A stretch of DNA of 27,915 nt, from contig DGWE01000111.1 in the NCBI GenBank assembly GCA_002396065.1, forward strand, positions 1-27,915, given 5' to 3'. Under the pieces are notes generated by a model, which made no database searches, was not told the origin of the DNA, and saw only the letters and a program-made list of their open reading frames with translations. Source of the DNA: Eubacteriaceae bacterium UBA4266 (GTDB lineage Bacteria > Bacillota > Clostridia > Eubacteriales > Eubacteriaceae). Shown here in pieces: positions 1 to 8,261 of the stretch (the stretch's first letter is position 1; each line of letters starts with the position of its first letter). The position numbers and the translations under genes were made by a program.

Positions 1-772
1 CCCGGTGGGCGCAGATGATCCCACGAGATGAATTGATCACGGCACAGCGGGAGCGCTTGAAGATGTCCGCGATATCCTTGCCGGTGCCGCCCTGGGCGCC
101 GTAGCCCGGCACCAGGAAGAAGGTGTGGGGGCAGCGGGCCTGGATGTCGGCGAAGGCTTCCGGATAGGTCAGCCCGACCACCGCGCCGATCGCCGAGTAG
201 CCCGATTCGCCGACGAGATCGGCGCCCCAGGTTTCGACGAGATCGGCCATCTTTTCAAAGACCATATCGCCGTCTTCTAATTTCTGTTCCTGCAAATCCT
301 TGGCCGAGGGGTTGGAGGTGTGGGTCAGCACGAAAATCCCCTTGTCCTTGTCTTTCAAATAAGGCAGGTACGGGGAGATGGCGTCCACACCCATGTAGGC
401 GTTGACGGTCAGGAAATCCACCTCGAAATCCCCTTCGAAATGGCCGCGGGCGTACTGTTCGGCGGTGGAGGAAATGTCCCCGCGCTTGCAGTCGCCGATG
501 ACGAGCTTGCCCTGTTCGCGCGCGTATTTGACGGTGCGCGCGTAGGCGCTCATCCCTTCGAGGCCGAGGGCTTCGTAGCAGGCCACCTGCACCTTGTAGC
601 ACCCCGCCAGATCGGCGGTGGCGTCGATGATCTTCTTGTTGAATTCGAAGATTTTTTCGCCGTTGTCCGTGTCCATGTCGGCGACGCACGCCGGCAGGTA
701 TTCAAGCTTCGTGTCGAGGCCGACACACACCGGGCTTTCAGTCGCCGCTTTGTACAAACGATCCATGATCAT
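1..772 (-). CDS. pyrF: Orotidine 5'-phosphate decarboxylase (3' end cut by window)
   Basis: Last step of UMP synthesis, decarboxylating OMP to UMP in the cytosol. I translated 257 codons on the minus strand, and the gene runs off the left edge. The start of the protein reads MIMDRLYKAATESPVCVGLD. The lysine/aspartate centre is visible as GDCKRGDISSTAEQYA, followed by VDFLTVNAYMG and, near the end, LVPGYGAQGGTG. These are typical of the longer bacterial type-2 PyrF subfamily (about 270-310 residues). The start at 772 has GGAGG 11 nt upstream; a second ATG at 766 would put it 17 nt away. The start lies inside the end of pyrC (35-nt overlap), so translation is probably coupled. Last visible gene of the pyrB-pyrI-pyrC-pyrF operon. 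Confidence 0.95.
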   Translation of the reverse strand, partial: MIMDRLYKAATESPVCVGLDTKLEYLPACVADMDTDNGEKIFEFNKKIIDATADLAGCYKVQVACYEALGLEGMSAYARTVKYAREQGKLVIGDCKRGDISSTAEQYARGHFEGDFEVDFLTVNAYMGVDAISPYLPYLKDKDKGIFVLTHTSNPSAKDLQEQKLEDGDMVFEKMADLVETWGADLVGESGYSAIGAVVGLTYPEAFADIQARCPHTFFLVPGYGAQGGTGKDIADIFKRSRCAVINSSRGIICAHR

Positions 773-1928
773 AGATGATTCGTCCTCCTTTCACGGTCAT
801 CAAGACCTGTCCTTTGAGCCATTTCGCGTCGAAGGGCGTGTTGTGGCTCTTCGAGACGAATTTTGAGCTGTCTACCTGCCAGTCGAGGTCCGGATCCACC
901 AGGACCAGGTCGGCCGGGTAGCCTTCCGCGATCAGGCCGCTTTTCAGGCCCAGACGGCGCGCCGGAGTCTGGCTCATCATCTGGGACAGGCGGACCAAAT
1001 CCATGCCGACGGCAGAAAACGCGGTGTGGTACATCGCGAACGCCGTTTCAAAATTGTTGATCCCCGGCGAGCCCTTGAGCTTGTCCTCGTCGGAGTGGGG
1101 CGCGTGGTCGGTGCCGCAGCAGTCGATGGCGCCGGAGAGGGCCCCCTCGAGCAGGGCCTTGCGGTCCGCCCAGGAGCGGAACGGCGGGTGCACCCGGTAG
1201 CCCAGCCCCGAGGCGTAAACGTGGTGGGGTGTCACCTCGCAGGTGATGTCGAGCCCCAGCTTCTTCGCGCCGACGATGGCGTCGAGGGTCGCCTTTTTCG
1301 AGATGTGGCAGATGTGCAGCTTCGCGCCGGGAATGCCTTTCAATATGTCGATGTCCCGGACGACGGTTTCCGTCTCCGGTTCGTTGTGGGTCGCGATGAC
1401 GATGCCGTATTTGGCGCTGGCCTTCAGGGCCTCGCGCATCACGTCGGGGTTGTCGACGTTGTGGCCGTCGTTGGAGAAAATCGGCGTCACCTTGGACAAG
1501 CTGTCAAAATCCACCAGATCGAAGGTGAAGTTCGAGAAATCCTTGGTCACCGCCGAGACCTGAATCATTTCGGTCAGGCCCAGGGCGTTGCCCCGTTTCA
1601 TGTTGGCCGCCACCTTGTCGGCCGTGTCCATCACGGGCACCGTGTTGGCCATCGGGCAGACGGTGGTGAAGCCGCCCTTGGCCGCCGCGTGCAGGCCGGT
1701 GGACAAATCCTCTTTGTAGGTCAGGCCCGGATCGCGCAGGTGGCAGTGCATGTCGATGAACCCGGGCATCAGCACCTTGCCACCGCCGTCGATTTCTCTG
1801 TCGTAAGCGGTCTGGACGCGGCCGCGGGCCTTGTAGACCTTGCGGATCTTGCCGTCCTCGGTCATGACCTTGCCCTCGCGCACGCCGGTGCCGTCGACGA
1901 CCTTGATGTTTGTAAAAAGTAGTCTCAT
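738..1928 (-). CDS. pyrC: Dihydroorotase
   Basis: Third step of pyrimidine synthesis, the reversible ring closure of carbamoyl-aspartate to dihydroorotate. It is a 396-residue zinc amidohydrolase of the class I type. Visible motifs are the metal-binding DMHCHLRDPG (about residues 59-68), a second-half NDGHNVDNP loop, THNEPE and HICHIS supplying further histidines, and GTDHAPHSDEDK near residue 275 with the catalytic aspartate. Length fits the family. It starts 10 nt after the pyrI stop and overlaps pyrF at its 3' end, so it is an internal operon gene. The ribosome binding site before 1928 is poor (AGGC), which suits translation coupled to pyrI. Confidence 0.96.
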   Translation of the reverse strand: MRLLFTNIKVVDGTGVREGKVMTEDGKIRKVYKARGRVQTAYDREIDGGGKVLMPGFIDMHCHLRDPGLTYKEDLSTGLHAAAKGGFTTVCPMANTVPVMDTADKVAANMKRGNALGLTEMIQVSAVTKDFSNFTFDLVDFDSLSKVTPIFSNDGHNVDNPDVMREALKASAKYGIVIATHNEPETETVVRDIDILKGIPGAKLHICHISKKATLDAIVGAKKLGLDITCEVTPHHVYASGLGYRVHPPFRSWADRKALLEGALSGAIDCCGTDHAPHSDEDKLKGSPGINNFETAFAMYHTAFSAVGMDLVRLSQMMSQTPARRLGLKSGLIAEGYPADLVLVDPDLDWQVDSSKFVSKSHNTPFDAKWLKGQVLMTVKGGRIIYDHGSFVQSGD

Positions 1929-1938
1929 GTCAAAAGCC

Positions 1939-2376
1939 TCAGTTTTCTTCTGGTTTAAATTTGGTGTAGGCGTCGCAGTACTCGCAGCGGTAGATTTTTT
2001 CCGCTTCGTCGACGAGGTAGAAGTGGACGTCCTTCACCGGTTCGTGGTTGGTGATGCACCGCGGATTCTTGCATTTCATGATGCCGACGACCTCCCGGGG
2101 CAGGGTCAGCTTGAGCTTGCTGGTCACCTTGCCCTGCTGGACGAAGTTGATCGTCACGTTGGGGTCGATGAGGCCGAGGACGTTCATGTTGATCTTGAAG
2201 TCCGTTTCGATTTTGATCATGTCCTTGGTGCCGGTTTTGTTGCTCGGGATGTTGGTGAGCAGCACCACCGGGTCAGTCAGCTCGTCGAGGTGGAGCTGCT
2301 TGAAGATGTGAATCCCGTGGCCGGCTTCGATGTGGTCGATCACGATGCCTTTTTTCAGTTCCGATACGTTAATCAT
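1939..2376 (-). CDS. pyrI: Aspartate carbamoyltransferase regulatory chain
   Basis: Regulatory subunit that binds nucleotides (CTP/ATP) and assembles with PyrB into the allosteric holoenzyme. It is 145 residues, a normal length. The N-terminal nucleotide-binding part ([22 protein letters not shown]) is followed by a C-terminal zinc ribbon with four cysteines in the pattern CKNPRC...CEYC. Its start overlaps the pyrB stop by 4 nt (ATGA), the classical coupled arrangement. A PyrI partner suggests feedback-inhibited ATCase rather than the unregulated trimer of bacilli. Confidence 0.97.
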   Translation of the reverse strand: MINVSELKKGIVIDHIEAGHGIHIFKQLHLDELTDPVVLLTNIPSNKTGTKDMIKIETDFKINMNVLGLIDPNVTINFVQQGKVTSKLKLTLPREVVGIMKCKNPRCITNHEPVKDVHFYLVDEAEKIYRCEYCDAYTKFKPEEN

Positions 2377-3326
2377 TGATCTACCCCCAGTAATTTGCTG
2401 ATCAGCGCCATGCGCACGTACATGCCGAATTTCGCCTGCTTGAAGTACACGGCCCGCGGGTCGTCGTCGACCTCGGTGGCGATTTCGTTGACCCGCGGCA
2501 GCGGGTGCATGACGATCATGTCGTCCTTGGCGCGCTTCATCTTGTGGCGGTCGAGGATGTAGACGTCCTTCAAGCGGATGTATTCTTCTTCGTTGACGAA
2601 GCGTTCCCGCTGGACGCGGCTCATGTACAGGATGTCGACGTCGCCGATGACGTCGTCGAGGCTGTCGGTTTCGACGTAGGAGCCTTCAGGCAGCATGGAC
2701 AGGAAGTATTCCGGCATGCGCAGCTCCTTCGGCGAAATGAAGATGAAGCGGTTGCCCGGGTAGCGGTTCAAGGTCTTCACCAAGGAATGAATGGTGCGCC
2801 CGAAGAGCAGGTCCCCGCAGACGCCGACGGTGTGGCCGCCGCAGCTGCCCAGCAGGTGGCGGATCGTCAGCAGGTCGGTGAGGGTCTGGGTCGGGTGTTC
2901 GTGGCCGCCGTCGCCGGCGTTGATCACCGGCATATCCGGCACCGACTGGGCGAAGAGCCGCGCCGTCCCCTCGCGGGGGTGGCGGATCACGGCGATGTCC
3001 GCGTAGCAGGAGATGACCTTCGCAGTGTCCATCAGGGTTTCGCCTTTGGACACCGACGAGGTGGTCGGGTCGTCGAAGCCGAAGACCCGCCCGCCGAGGC
3101 GCATCATCGCCGATTCAAAGCTGAACCGCGTCCGGGTCGACGGTTCGTAAAACAAGCTGGCCATGAGCTTGCCCCGGGCCCAGTCCATCGCCGCTTCGGG
3201 GTCGGCGATGATCCGGTCCGCCAGTTCAAAAATGCTCTCCAGCTCCGCTACTGTAAAATCTCCAGGTTCGATCAGCTGGCGTCCCTTTAATTCGGTGCGC
3301 GCCGCCTCACTCTGTCTGTCTGACAT
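2373..3326 (-). CDS. pyrB: Aspartate carbamoyltransferase catalytic chain
   Basis: Committed step of pyrimidine synthesis, joining carbamoyl phosphate and aspartate. The 317-residue protein shows the carbamoyl-phosphate loop [20 protein letters not shown] (about residues 59-78), the [10 protein letters not shown] segment with the loop lysine nearby, [12 protein letters not shown] (about 143-154), and [10 protein letters not shown] near the C terminus in the aspartate domain. The start at 3326 has a GAGGAGG ribosome binding site 6 nt upstream. First gene of the leftward pyr operon, transcribed from the promoter at 3393-3421. Confidence 0.97.
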   Translation of the reverse strand: MSDRQSEAARTELKGRQLIEPGDFTVAELESIFELADRIIADPEAAMDWARGKLMASLFYEPSTRTRFSFESAMMRLGGRVFGFDDPTTSSVSKGETLMDTAKVISCYADIAVIRHPREGTARLFAQSVPDMPVINAGDGGHEHPTQTLTDLLTIRHLLGSCGGHTVGVCGDLLFGRTIHSLVKTLNRYPGNRFIFISPKELRMPEYFLSMLPEGSYVETDSLDDVIGDVDILYMSRVQRERFVNEEEYIRLKDVYILDRHKMKRAKDDMIVMHPLPRVNEIATEVDDDPRAVYFKQAKFGMYVRMALISKLLGVDQ

Positions 3327-3392
3327 GACAGCCTCCTCACTTTATAATAAAACAGGTTTCACGTTGTGCCTAAAAATGCTTATACTTTATTT

Positions 3393-3421
3393 ATTTTATT
3401 TGATTTGGGCGCTTTCGTCAA
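3393..3421 (-). promoter_or_regulatory. Sigma-A promoter of the pyr operon
   Basis: On the minus strand TTGACG (3416-3421) is followed by a 17-bp spacer and TAAAAT (3393-3398), a near-consensus promoter. Transcription would start near 3386 and give a leader of about 60 nt before pyrB. Confidence 0.7.
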
Positions 3422-3422
3422 T

Positions 3423-3457
3423 AAAAAAGGCGCGGTCAGCGGCGCCGCCCGGCGCCG
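3423..3457 (-). terminator. GC-rich hairpin pair with a minus-strand T tract upstream of the pyr promoter
   Basis: A perfect 7-bp stem with a GGGC loop (3440-3457) overlaps a second 5-bp stem (3429-3433 with 3442-3446) that is followed on the minus strand by TTTTTT. The two stems share bases and cannot form together. This resembles an antiterminator/terminator pair, or an insulating terminator for stray leftward transcripts. It lies upstream of the main pyr promoter, so it could only act on a more distal transcript. Confidence 0.4.
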
Positions 3458-3580
3458 TAAAAATTTCTAGTGAATCGACAATATACTTTATCCTTTTTTC
3501 AATGAAATCGTGTTATCATGGTCGTGATTGATTTTAAGCGGATCACACACCAGGATTTTTAGCTTGGAGGGAGTATAGAT

Positions 3581-5212
3581 ATGTCAGACAATTTTAAACA
3601 ACCCACTGTCGAGGATTTCGAACGGATGTCCTCGCCCCAGGAAAAACGGCTGTGGGCCGATTTCCTGAAGGATAAGGCCGCGGCGCATTTCCAGCGCAGC
3701 ATCATGGCCGGGATGGATCACTTTTTGTTCTACTGCCCTGAGGGGGAATTCGTCGTCGAGCTGGAAAAATTCCACCATTTTTCCGACTCCGCCGGCACCG
3801 GCTCCGGCCGCAAGGGCGACGCCCTGAGAAGCATGGGCTTAAAGCTCTTGTCCTTCACCTACCGGGAAGTGGACGCCGATTTTGACGGCGTGTGCTTCAA
3901 GATCAACAAGACCATCGAACGGGCGAAGAACCAGAAGAGCCTGGTCGACATCCCCCACCGTCGGCGCCTGCCTTTGGACGACGACGAAACCGTCCACGCG
4001 AACAGCGGCTACAAGGTCACGGTGTCCGGCGACTACAAGCTCGAGGGCCGGGAGGATTTCGCGAAGCGAAAGGCCGACGAAGGCACCTACACCGGCAACG
4101 CCGATCTTTTGAAGAACGTCGCGGACGACGTCTCCGGCGGCACCTACGGCGGCAACGCGGCGGTCATGGGCGGCTTCTCCACCGACGTGCCGACTTACGG
4201 CGGCAACGCCGGGATCACCGACAGCCTCGGCTCCGCCTCGGACGTCCCGACCTACGGCGGCAATTCCGGCATCACCGACAGCCTCGGGAAGACCGCGGAC
4301 GTGACGACCTATTCTGGCAACGCCCACATTCTTAAAAATGATGACACCGACGCCCCGGACGGGTATACTTATAATCAGTACAACAAGCGCCCGATCGAGG
4401 ACATCCCGCTCAAAGGGAATTGGCAGCGGGTCAAGGCGGCCAAGGCAGCCGAAAAGGACGACGCGGGGGAGCCTGAAGCTGAAGCCTATTCCGGGGCTTC
4501 AGCCCGCCCCGAAGCGCCAGCTCCTGAAGTGAGCCCAGAACCAGAACCCGCACCGGCAGCCGAAGCTGCGCCCTCCGACCCCGCGCCTGCGATTACCCAC
4601 ACGCCCGCCGCGGCGGCAGCACTGAAGGCCGCGGCGGAGCCTGAAACCCGGAGGCCTGAAATGACAGATACACCTAAAGATACCCCGGCGCGCAAGCCGG
4701 ACAAGCATATTTTCATCGCGAAGAACGCCACCGTCGTCGGCGACGTGCGCATCGGCGAGGACTCGTCGATTTGGTACTCGGCCGTGGTTCGCGGCGACCA
4801 GGCGCCGATCACCATTGGCGAGCGCACCAACGTCCAGGACGGCTCGGTGGTCCACGTGGACATCAAGACGCCGACCATCATCGGCGACGGCGTCACCATC
4901 GGCCACAACTGCACGATCCACGGCTGCGACATCGGCGACAACGTCCTCATCGGCATGGGCGCGACGGTCATGAACCGCGCGGACATCCCGGACAACTGCA
5001 TCGTCGGTGCCGGCTCCCTGGTCACCCAGGGCAAAACCTTCCCGGAAGGCTCGCTGATTCTCGGCTCGCCGGCCAAGGCGGTGAGGAGCCTCACTGACGA
5101 GGAAATCCAGGGCATCCGCGACAACGCGGCCGAATACATCGAACTGATGGATAACGAAGAGGGCCAGGCGTTCGAGGCAATCCCCGGCGGCTTCGTCAAG
5201 ACCCTCGACTGA
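3581..5212 (+). CDS. Fusion protein: DUF559-like domain, TYxGN repeats, gamma-carbonic-anhydrase-like domain
   Basis: A 543-residue protein with three parts. Residues about 10-115 resemble the DUF559/Vsr-like nuclease fold (EKRLWADFL, FYCPEGEFVVELEKFHHF, SMGLKLLSFTYREV), but the family's usual D before FYC is L and the usual ELDG is ELEK, so catalysis is doubtful. Residues about 165-255 hold five TYxGN-type repeats (TYTGNAD, TYGGNAA, TYGGNAG, TYGGNSG, TYSGNAH). After a Pro/Ala/Glu-rich linker (about 295-375), residues 376-540 form a left-handed beta-helix of the gamma-carbonic anhydrase/YrdA class with the zinc histidines H425, H442 and H447. The start has GGAGGGAG upstream. The gene diverges from pyrB. 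An internal start at 4661 (M361) could make the last domain alone. Function of the whole is unknown; hydratase or acyltransferase-like activity of the C-terminal domain is an inference. Confidence 0.85.
   Translation: MSDNFKQPTVEDFERMSSPQEKRLWADFLKDKAAAHFQRSIMAGMDHFLFYCPEGEFVVELEKFHHFSDSAGTGSGRKGDALRSMGLKLLSFTYREVDADFDGVCFKINKTIERAKNQKSLVDIPHRRRLPLDDDETVHANSGYKVTVSGDYKLEGREDFAKRKADEGTYTGNADLLKNVADDVSGGTYGGNAAVMGGFSTDVPTYGGNAGITDSLGSASDVPTYGGNSGITDSLGKTADVTTYSGNAHILKNDDTDAPDGYTYNQYNKRPIEDIPLKGNWQRVKAAKAAEKDDAGEPEAEAYSGASARPEAPAPEVSPEPEPAPAAEAAPSDPAPAITHTPAAAAALKAAAEPETRRPEMTDTPKDTPARKPDKHIFIAKNATVVGDVRIGEDSSIWYSAVVRGDQAPITIGERTNVQDGSVVHVDIKTPTIIGDGVTIGHNCTIHGCDIGDNVLIGMGATVMNRADIPDNCIVGAGSLVTQGKTFPEGSLILGSPAKAVRSLTDEEIQGIRDNAAEYIELMDNEEGQAFEAIPGGFVKTLD
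4650..4663 (+). promoter_or_regulatory. Internal ribosome binding site and start codon for the gamma-CA domain
   Basis: GGAGG (4650-4654) stands 6 nt before an in-frame ATG (4661). Translation from here gives a 183-residue protein that is almost exactly a stand-alone gamma-carbonic anhydrase of usual size. The start falls precisely at the domain border, after the low-complexity linker. Confidence 0.5.
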
Positions 5213-5234
5213 CACCTGTGACAAAAAGCGTATC

Positions 5235-5262
5235 AGCGCAGCTTCGGCTGCGCTTTTATTTT
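5235..5262 (+). terminator. Intrinsic terminator after the fusion gene
   Basis: An 8-bp stem AGCGCAGC/GCTGCGCT closes on a TTCG tetraloop and is followed by TTTTATTTT. It lies 22 nt after the stop codon. Confidence 0.9.
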
Positions 5263-5291
5263 GCCTGGAATAAGCGCTGATTTTAAGATAA

Positions 5292-5312
5292 TGTAACGAA
5301 AATTACGTTACA
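5292..5312 (+). promoter_or_regulatory. Probable autoregulatory operator of the RelB/RelE pair
   Basis: Inverted repeat TGTAACG (5292-5298) and CGTTACA (5306-5312) with a 7-bp spacer, about 25 bp upstream of the antitoxin start. The right arm overlaps a TACAAT box (5309-5314) that could be the -10 element. RelB/RelE complexes usually repress their own promoter through such dyads; binding here is inferred. Confidence 0.55.
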
Positions 5313-5334
5313 ATACACAAAAAGGAGGATAATG

Positions 5335-5646
5335 ATGATGGAAAAGACAGCCACTTTAAACCTACGTGTCGACCCGAGCGTGAAGCAAAATGCCGAAAAA
5401 GTTTTGAAACAGCTCGGCGTTCCGATGTCGGTCGCAATCGATATGTATTTGAAACAAATCTCTTTGACCGGCGGCATCCCCTTTCCGATTTCACTTCCAA
5501 AAGCGCCGGCCAGCATCGATACCGACCGCATGACGGCAGAAGAAATCAATGCAAGGCTTGAGGAAGGTTATGCGGACATGCGGGCCGGCCGCATTCAGGA
5601 TGCGTCCGACGCGTTTCAAAGATTTAGAGCGGAACATAATAGATGA
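5335..5646 (+). CDS. RelB/DinJ family antitoxin
   Basis: About 103 residues. The N-terminal part (KTATLNLRVDPSVKQNAEKVLKQLG then PMSVAIDMYLKQI) is the ribbon-helix-helix DNA-binding fold of RelB/DinJ, here with the typical GGIPFPISLP continuation. The C-terminal part (INARLEEGYADMRAGRIQDASDAFQRF) would wrap the toxin. Three ATGs lie in frame at 5332, 5335 and 5338; GGAGG at 5324-5328 gives spacings of 3, 6 and 9 nt, so 5335 or 5338 is favoured. The stop overlaps the next start as ATGA. Antitoxin and repressor of the operon by family analogy. Confidence 0.9.
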   Translation: MMEKTATLNLRVDPSVKQNAEKVLKQLGVPMSVAIDMYLKQISLTGGIPFPISLPKAPASIDTDRMTAEEINARLEEGYADMRAGRIQDASDAFQRFRAEHNR

Positions 5647-5963
5647 AGACCTACCGGGTAAAGATCACCCATTCAGCACTGCAGGATATGGAAGCGCTTT
5701 ACCATTATATCGCTGTGCATCTGCATTCCCCGGCAAACGCAATGCAGCAATACAACCGTATCGCGGATGTGATCGAAGGTCTAAACACGATGCCGAAACG
5801 ATTCAAACTTTTTGGAGTTGAACCGTGGTCGAGCCGCGGCATGCATCGAATGAACGTCGATCATTATGCTGTGTTTTATTATATTCTCGAGGACGCCGTC
5901 GTGGTAACCGCTGTGCTCTACGCGGCATCTGATTTGGAAAAACGGCTCAGAGAAGGACGTTAA
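5643..5963 (+). CDS. RelE/ParE family toxin
   Basis: 106 residues, typical of the RelE/ParE superfamily. It begins MKTYRVKITHSALQDMEALYHYIA, has the central MPKRFKLFG turn and a C-terminal hydrophobic strand (HYAVFYYILEDAVVVTAVLYAASD). Members either cleave ribosome-bound mRNA or inhibit gyrase, and the sequence alone does not decide which. Coupled by a 4-nt overlap to the antitoxin gene. Confidence 0.9.
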   Translation: MKTYRVKITHSALQDMEALYHYIAVHLHSPANAMQQYNRIADVIEGLNTMPKRFKLFGVEPWSSRGMHRMNVDHYAVFYYILEDAVVVTAVLYAASDLEKRLREGR

Positions 5964-5968
5964 TCCAC

Positions 5969-5999
5969 AAGCGCTCAGATTTCTGGGCGCTTTTATTTT
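5969..5999 (+). terminator. Intrinsic terminator of the toxin-antitoxin pair
   Basis: An 11-bp stem (5969-5979 with 5982-5992, one G-U pair) is followed by TTTTATTTT, a few nt after the toxin stop. Confidence 0.85.
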
Positions 6000-6025
6000 G
6001 TCTGGCATTAACCTTTTATCTGTTT

Positions 6026-6054
6026 TTAATGCACTCAGGTTATCCTAATATAAA
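6026..6054 (+). promoter_or_regulatory. Possible promoter of the SIR2 gene
   Basis: TATAAA (6049-6054) has a weak -35 candidate TTAATG (6026-6031) at 17 bp. The -10 box is good and the -35 poor, as in a weak or regulated promoter. Confidence 0.35.
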
Positions 6055-6089
6055 ATGAAAATGTGCGTGCGAGAAAGGAAGATGATGTA

Positions 6090-8261
6090 ATGAATTGGAT
6101 CCATTCGGTTCGGGCGATTCAGCGGGCCCAGGCGAAAAATCAACTGGTGATTTTCGTGGGCTCGGGGGTGTCGGCCAATTCGGGGCTGCCGACCTGGAAG
6201 CAGATGATCCGCCAAATCGCGCTGAAGCTGCCGGCGGACTTCAACAGCGACGCGCCCTTTAACCCCGAGGTCTACCTGCGCATCCCCGAGTATCTCTACG
6301 AGCAGGACACCTCCCCGGATCACGTCGATTACTACCGGACGATCACCGAGATTCTGGCCAGCGACGCGCCGGCCAACCCCATCGACGAGCTGATTTTCGA
6401 GATCCGCCCCCACCACATCGTCACCACCAACGTCGACGATTTGCTGGAGCGGGCCCAGTCGCTGAACACCCGGCTTTACGCCGTCGTCTCCCAGGACGCC
6501 GACCTGCTCTCGGTGTCGTCGGACCGGTATTTGATCAAGATGCACGGCGACATCAAGGACCCGCGGACGGTGGTCGTCAAGGAGAGCGACTACCTGGACT
6601 ACGAGCAGAATCACCCGCTGGTCTCGACCTTTATCCGCTCGCTGCTCATCAACCACACCTTCTTGTTCATCGGGTACTCCCTGAACGACTACAATTTGAA
6701 TTTGATTCTCAACTGGATCAATTTTTTCAGGAAGCAGCATCAGGTGAAGGGCCGCCCCCAGAATTTTCTGGTCCAGACCAAGACCCCGTCCCGCTACGAG
6801 GTGCGCCGCCTGGCCAGCCGCAACCTCTCGGTGGTCGATCTGAATACCCTGCCGGAGGTGATCCTCGGGCGGGCGCCGATTCCGCCGTCTCTGACCGCGG
6901 CCTTCGGGCGCAGGCTCTACGCCTACCTGCGGTGTATCACCGACGACAGGCTGTTCCAGCACGTGCTCTCTTTGTCCGACACCTTAGACGAGCGGCTGAC
7001 GCCCCTGCTCACCTACGGGCGCATCGCCGCGGACGACCTGCTGGACGCCTTCGACTTCGGCCCGTCGGAGGTGGTGTACACGACGCTGATCCTGAAGGAC
7101 CCGGAAATGTTCAGGCGGCTTCGGCCGGTGTTCGCCGACGGGCGCAGCGTGGCCCCCGCCGCCTTCGCCAAAGCCGGCATCCAGACCCTCGCCTGCGCCG
7201 GAGAAGCGCCCATCGCCCTGCCCGATTTCCCGGCTCGGGGACTTGAAGAGGCGACCCTCCTCAGGGATTATCTGGACAACCGCTACCTCGATTTACAGGA
7301 CGATCTCGAGACGGCTTCCCCGGCGGCGCAGATCGACTACGGCCACCTTCTCGGCCACGACCCGGCGGCAGCCGTCGTGGCAGACGCGGCGGCCCTGGAC
7401 CCGGATGATACCATCGCCTGGCTGCTCCACACCCTGCGGGCCCATTTGGTCGAGCGGCGCAGCGCGGCCGATTTGTCCCGGCTGTTTTCGGCCGAATGGG
7501 TGCGCACCCAGCCGGGGACGGGCTTTCTGCGCCAGCTGTTCCAGTCCACGGCGACGGACCAGTTCGCGATGATGACCGACCGGGACCGCCTGGAGGATCG
7601 GCTCCGCGCCGCCCACCCCGAGGACGACGCCCGGGTGATCCGCCACATTTACGGGCGGCTCTCGGCCCGGGCCCGGGGCTATTGGTTCTTCATCCGGGAC
7701 AACCACCTGCCCTTCGACGCCTCGACCAACGCCCAGGCCTACCTGAAATACGCGATTCAGGGGATGCTCGCCCTGGCGGAGGCGCCGGATCTGGCCCGCC
7801 CCTGGGACGACGTGGACGTCGACATCGTGACGAAATTCGCCAAGCCCCGGGAGCTGACCCGGTGGTTCGCCCGCTACCGCCCGAGGGGGATTCCCTTCGC
7901 CGACCGCGGCTGGGCTTTTGCCATTTTCGACAACCTCTGCGCGAGTGTGCAGGCCTTCCGGGACCCGCGGTGGCTCGACCCGTTATCCAACCTGGTGACG
8001 CTGATTGCGGCGAACCCGTTAAGCCTCGGCGAGGAGCAGCGGCTGCGGGAGGCAGGCCTGCCGGCGGTGCTCTCGGTGCTGATCCGTCACCCGGAACGGG
8101 CGTCCGGCGTCTTCCCGACGGTGGCGAGGCTGATCTGCGGCCAGCCTGGGAAAATCCCGAACAAGGGGCGGTGGCTGGCGCTTTTGACCCAGACGGATTT
8201 CGAGAAGCGCCTCGGCAAATTCCCGGAATACACGGCGGTGATCGATACCCTCAAGGCCTGA
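6090..8261 (+). CDS. SIR2-domain protein, probable NADase defence effector
   Basis: 723 residues from the ATG at 6090, which has AAAGGAAG 8 nt upstream; an in-frame GTG at 6063 lacks this. Residues about 15-270 form a SIR2-like Rossmann domain. It shows the NAD loop VGSGVSANSGLP (23-34), TTNVDDLLE with N114 and D116, KMHGDIKDP with the presumed catalytic H152, and FIGYSLNDYNLNLIL (about 195-210). Such SIR2_2 proteins act in Thoeris, DSR and SIR2-HerA/pAgo defence by destroying NAD during infection. The remaining 450 residues (LLTYGRIAADDLL, LKDPEMFRRLRPVFADGR, YLKYAIQGMLALAEAP) are mainly helical and I do not recognise them. They may be a sensor or repeat scaffold. No HerA, ThsB or Argonaute gene is adjacent. 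The next element is the repeat-bearing RNA candidate. Confidence 0.85.
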   Translation: MNWIHSVRAIQRAQAKNQLVIFVGSGVSANSGLPTWKQMIRQIALKLPADFNSDAPFNPEVYLRIPEYLYEQDTSPDHVDYYRTITEILASDAPANPIDELIFEIRPHHIVTTNVDDLLERAQSLNTRLYAVVSQDADLLSVSSDRYLIKMHGDIKDPRTVVVKESDYLDYEQNHPLVSTFIRSLLINHTFLFIGYSLNDYNLNLILNWINFFRKQHQVKGRPQNFLVQTKTPSRYEVRRLASRNLSVVDLNTLPEVILGRAPIPPSLTAAFGRRLYAYLRCITDDRLFQHVLSLSDTLDERLTPLLTYGRIAADDLLDAFDFGPSEVVYTTLILKDPEMFRRLRPVFADGRSVAPAAFAKAGIQTLACAGEAPIALPDFPARGLEEATLLRDYLDNRYLDLQDDLETASPAAQIDYGHLLGHDPAAAVVADAAALDPDDTIAWLLHTLRAHLVERRSAADLSRLFSAEWVRTQPGTGFLRQLFQSTATDQFAMMTDRDRLEDRLRAAHPEDDARVIRHIYGRLSARARGYWFFIRDNHLPFDASTNAQAYLKYAIQGMLALAEAPDLARPWDDVDVDIVTKFAKPRELTRWFARYRPRGIPFADRGWAFAIFDNLCASVQAFRDPRWLDPLSNLVTLIAANPLSLGEEQRLREAGLPAVLSVLIRHPERASGVFPTVARLICGQPGKIPNKGRWLALLTQTDFEKRLGKFPEYTAVIDTLKA

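Noticed and set aside
3326-3392. PyrR-binding attenuator in the pyrB leader
   Set aside because: The 60-nt leader is too short and lacks the PyrR anti-antiterminator consensus.
4486-5224. Long minus-strand frames opposite the gamma-CA domain
   Set aside because: Third-position GC bias produces antisense frames; the plus-strand protein has clear zinc histidines and beta-helix repeats.
6045-6962. 305-residue minus-strand frame opposite the SIR2 domain
   Set aside because: Shadow of the GC-rich SIR2 gene; no start signal and no family motif.
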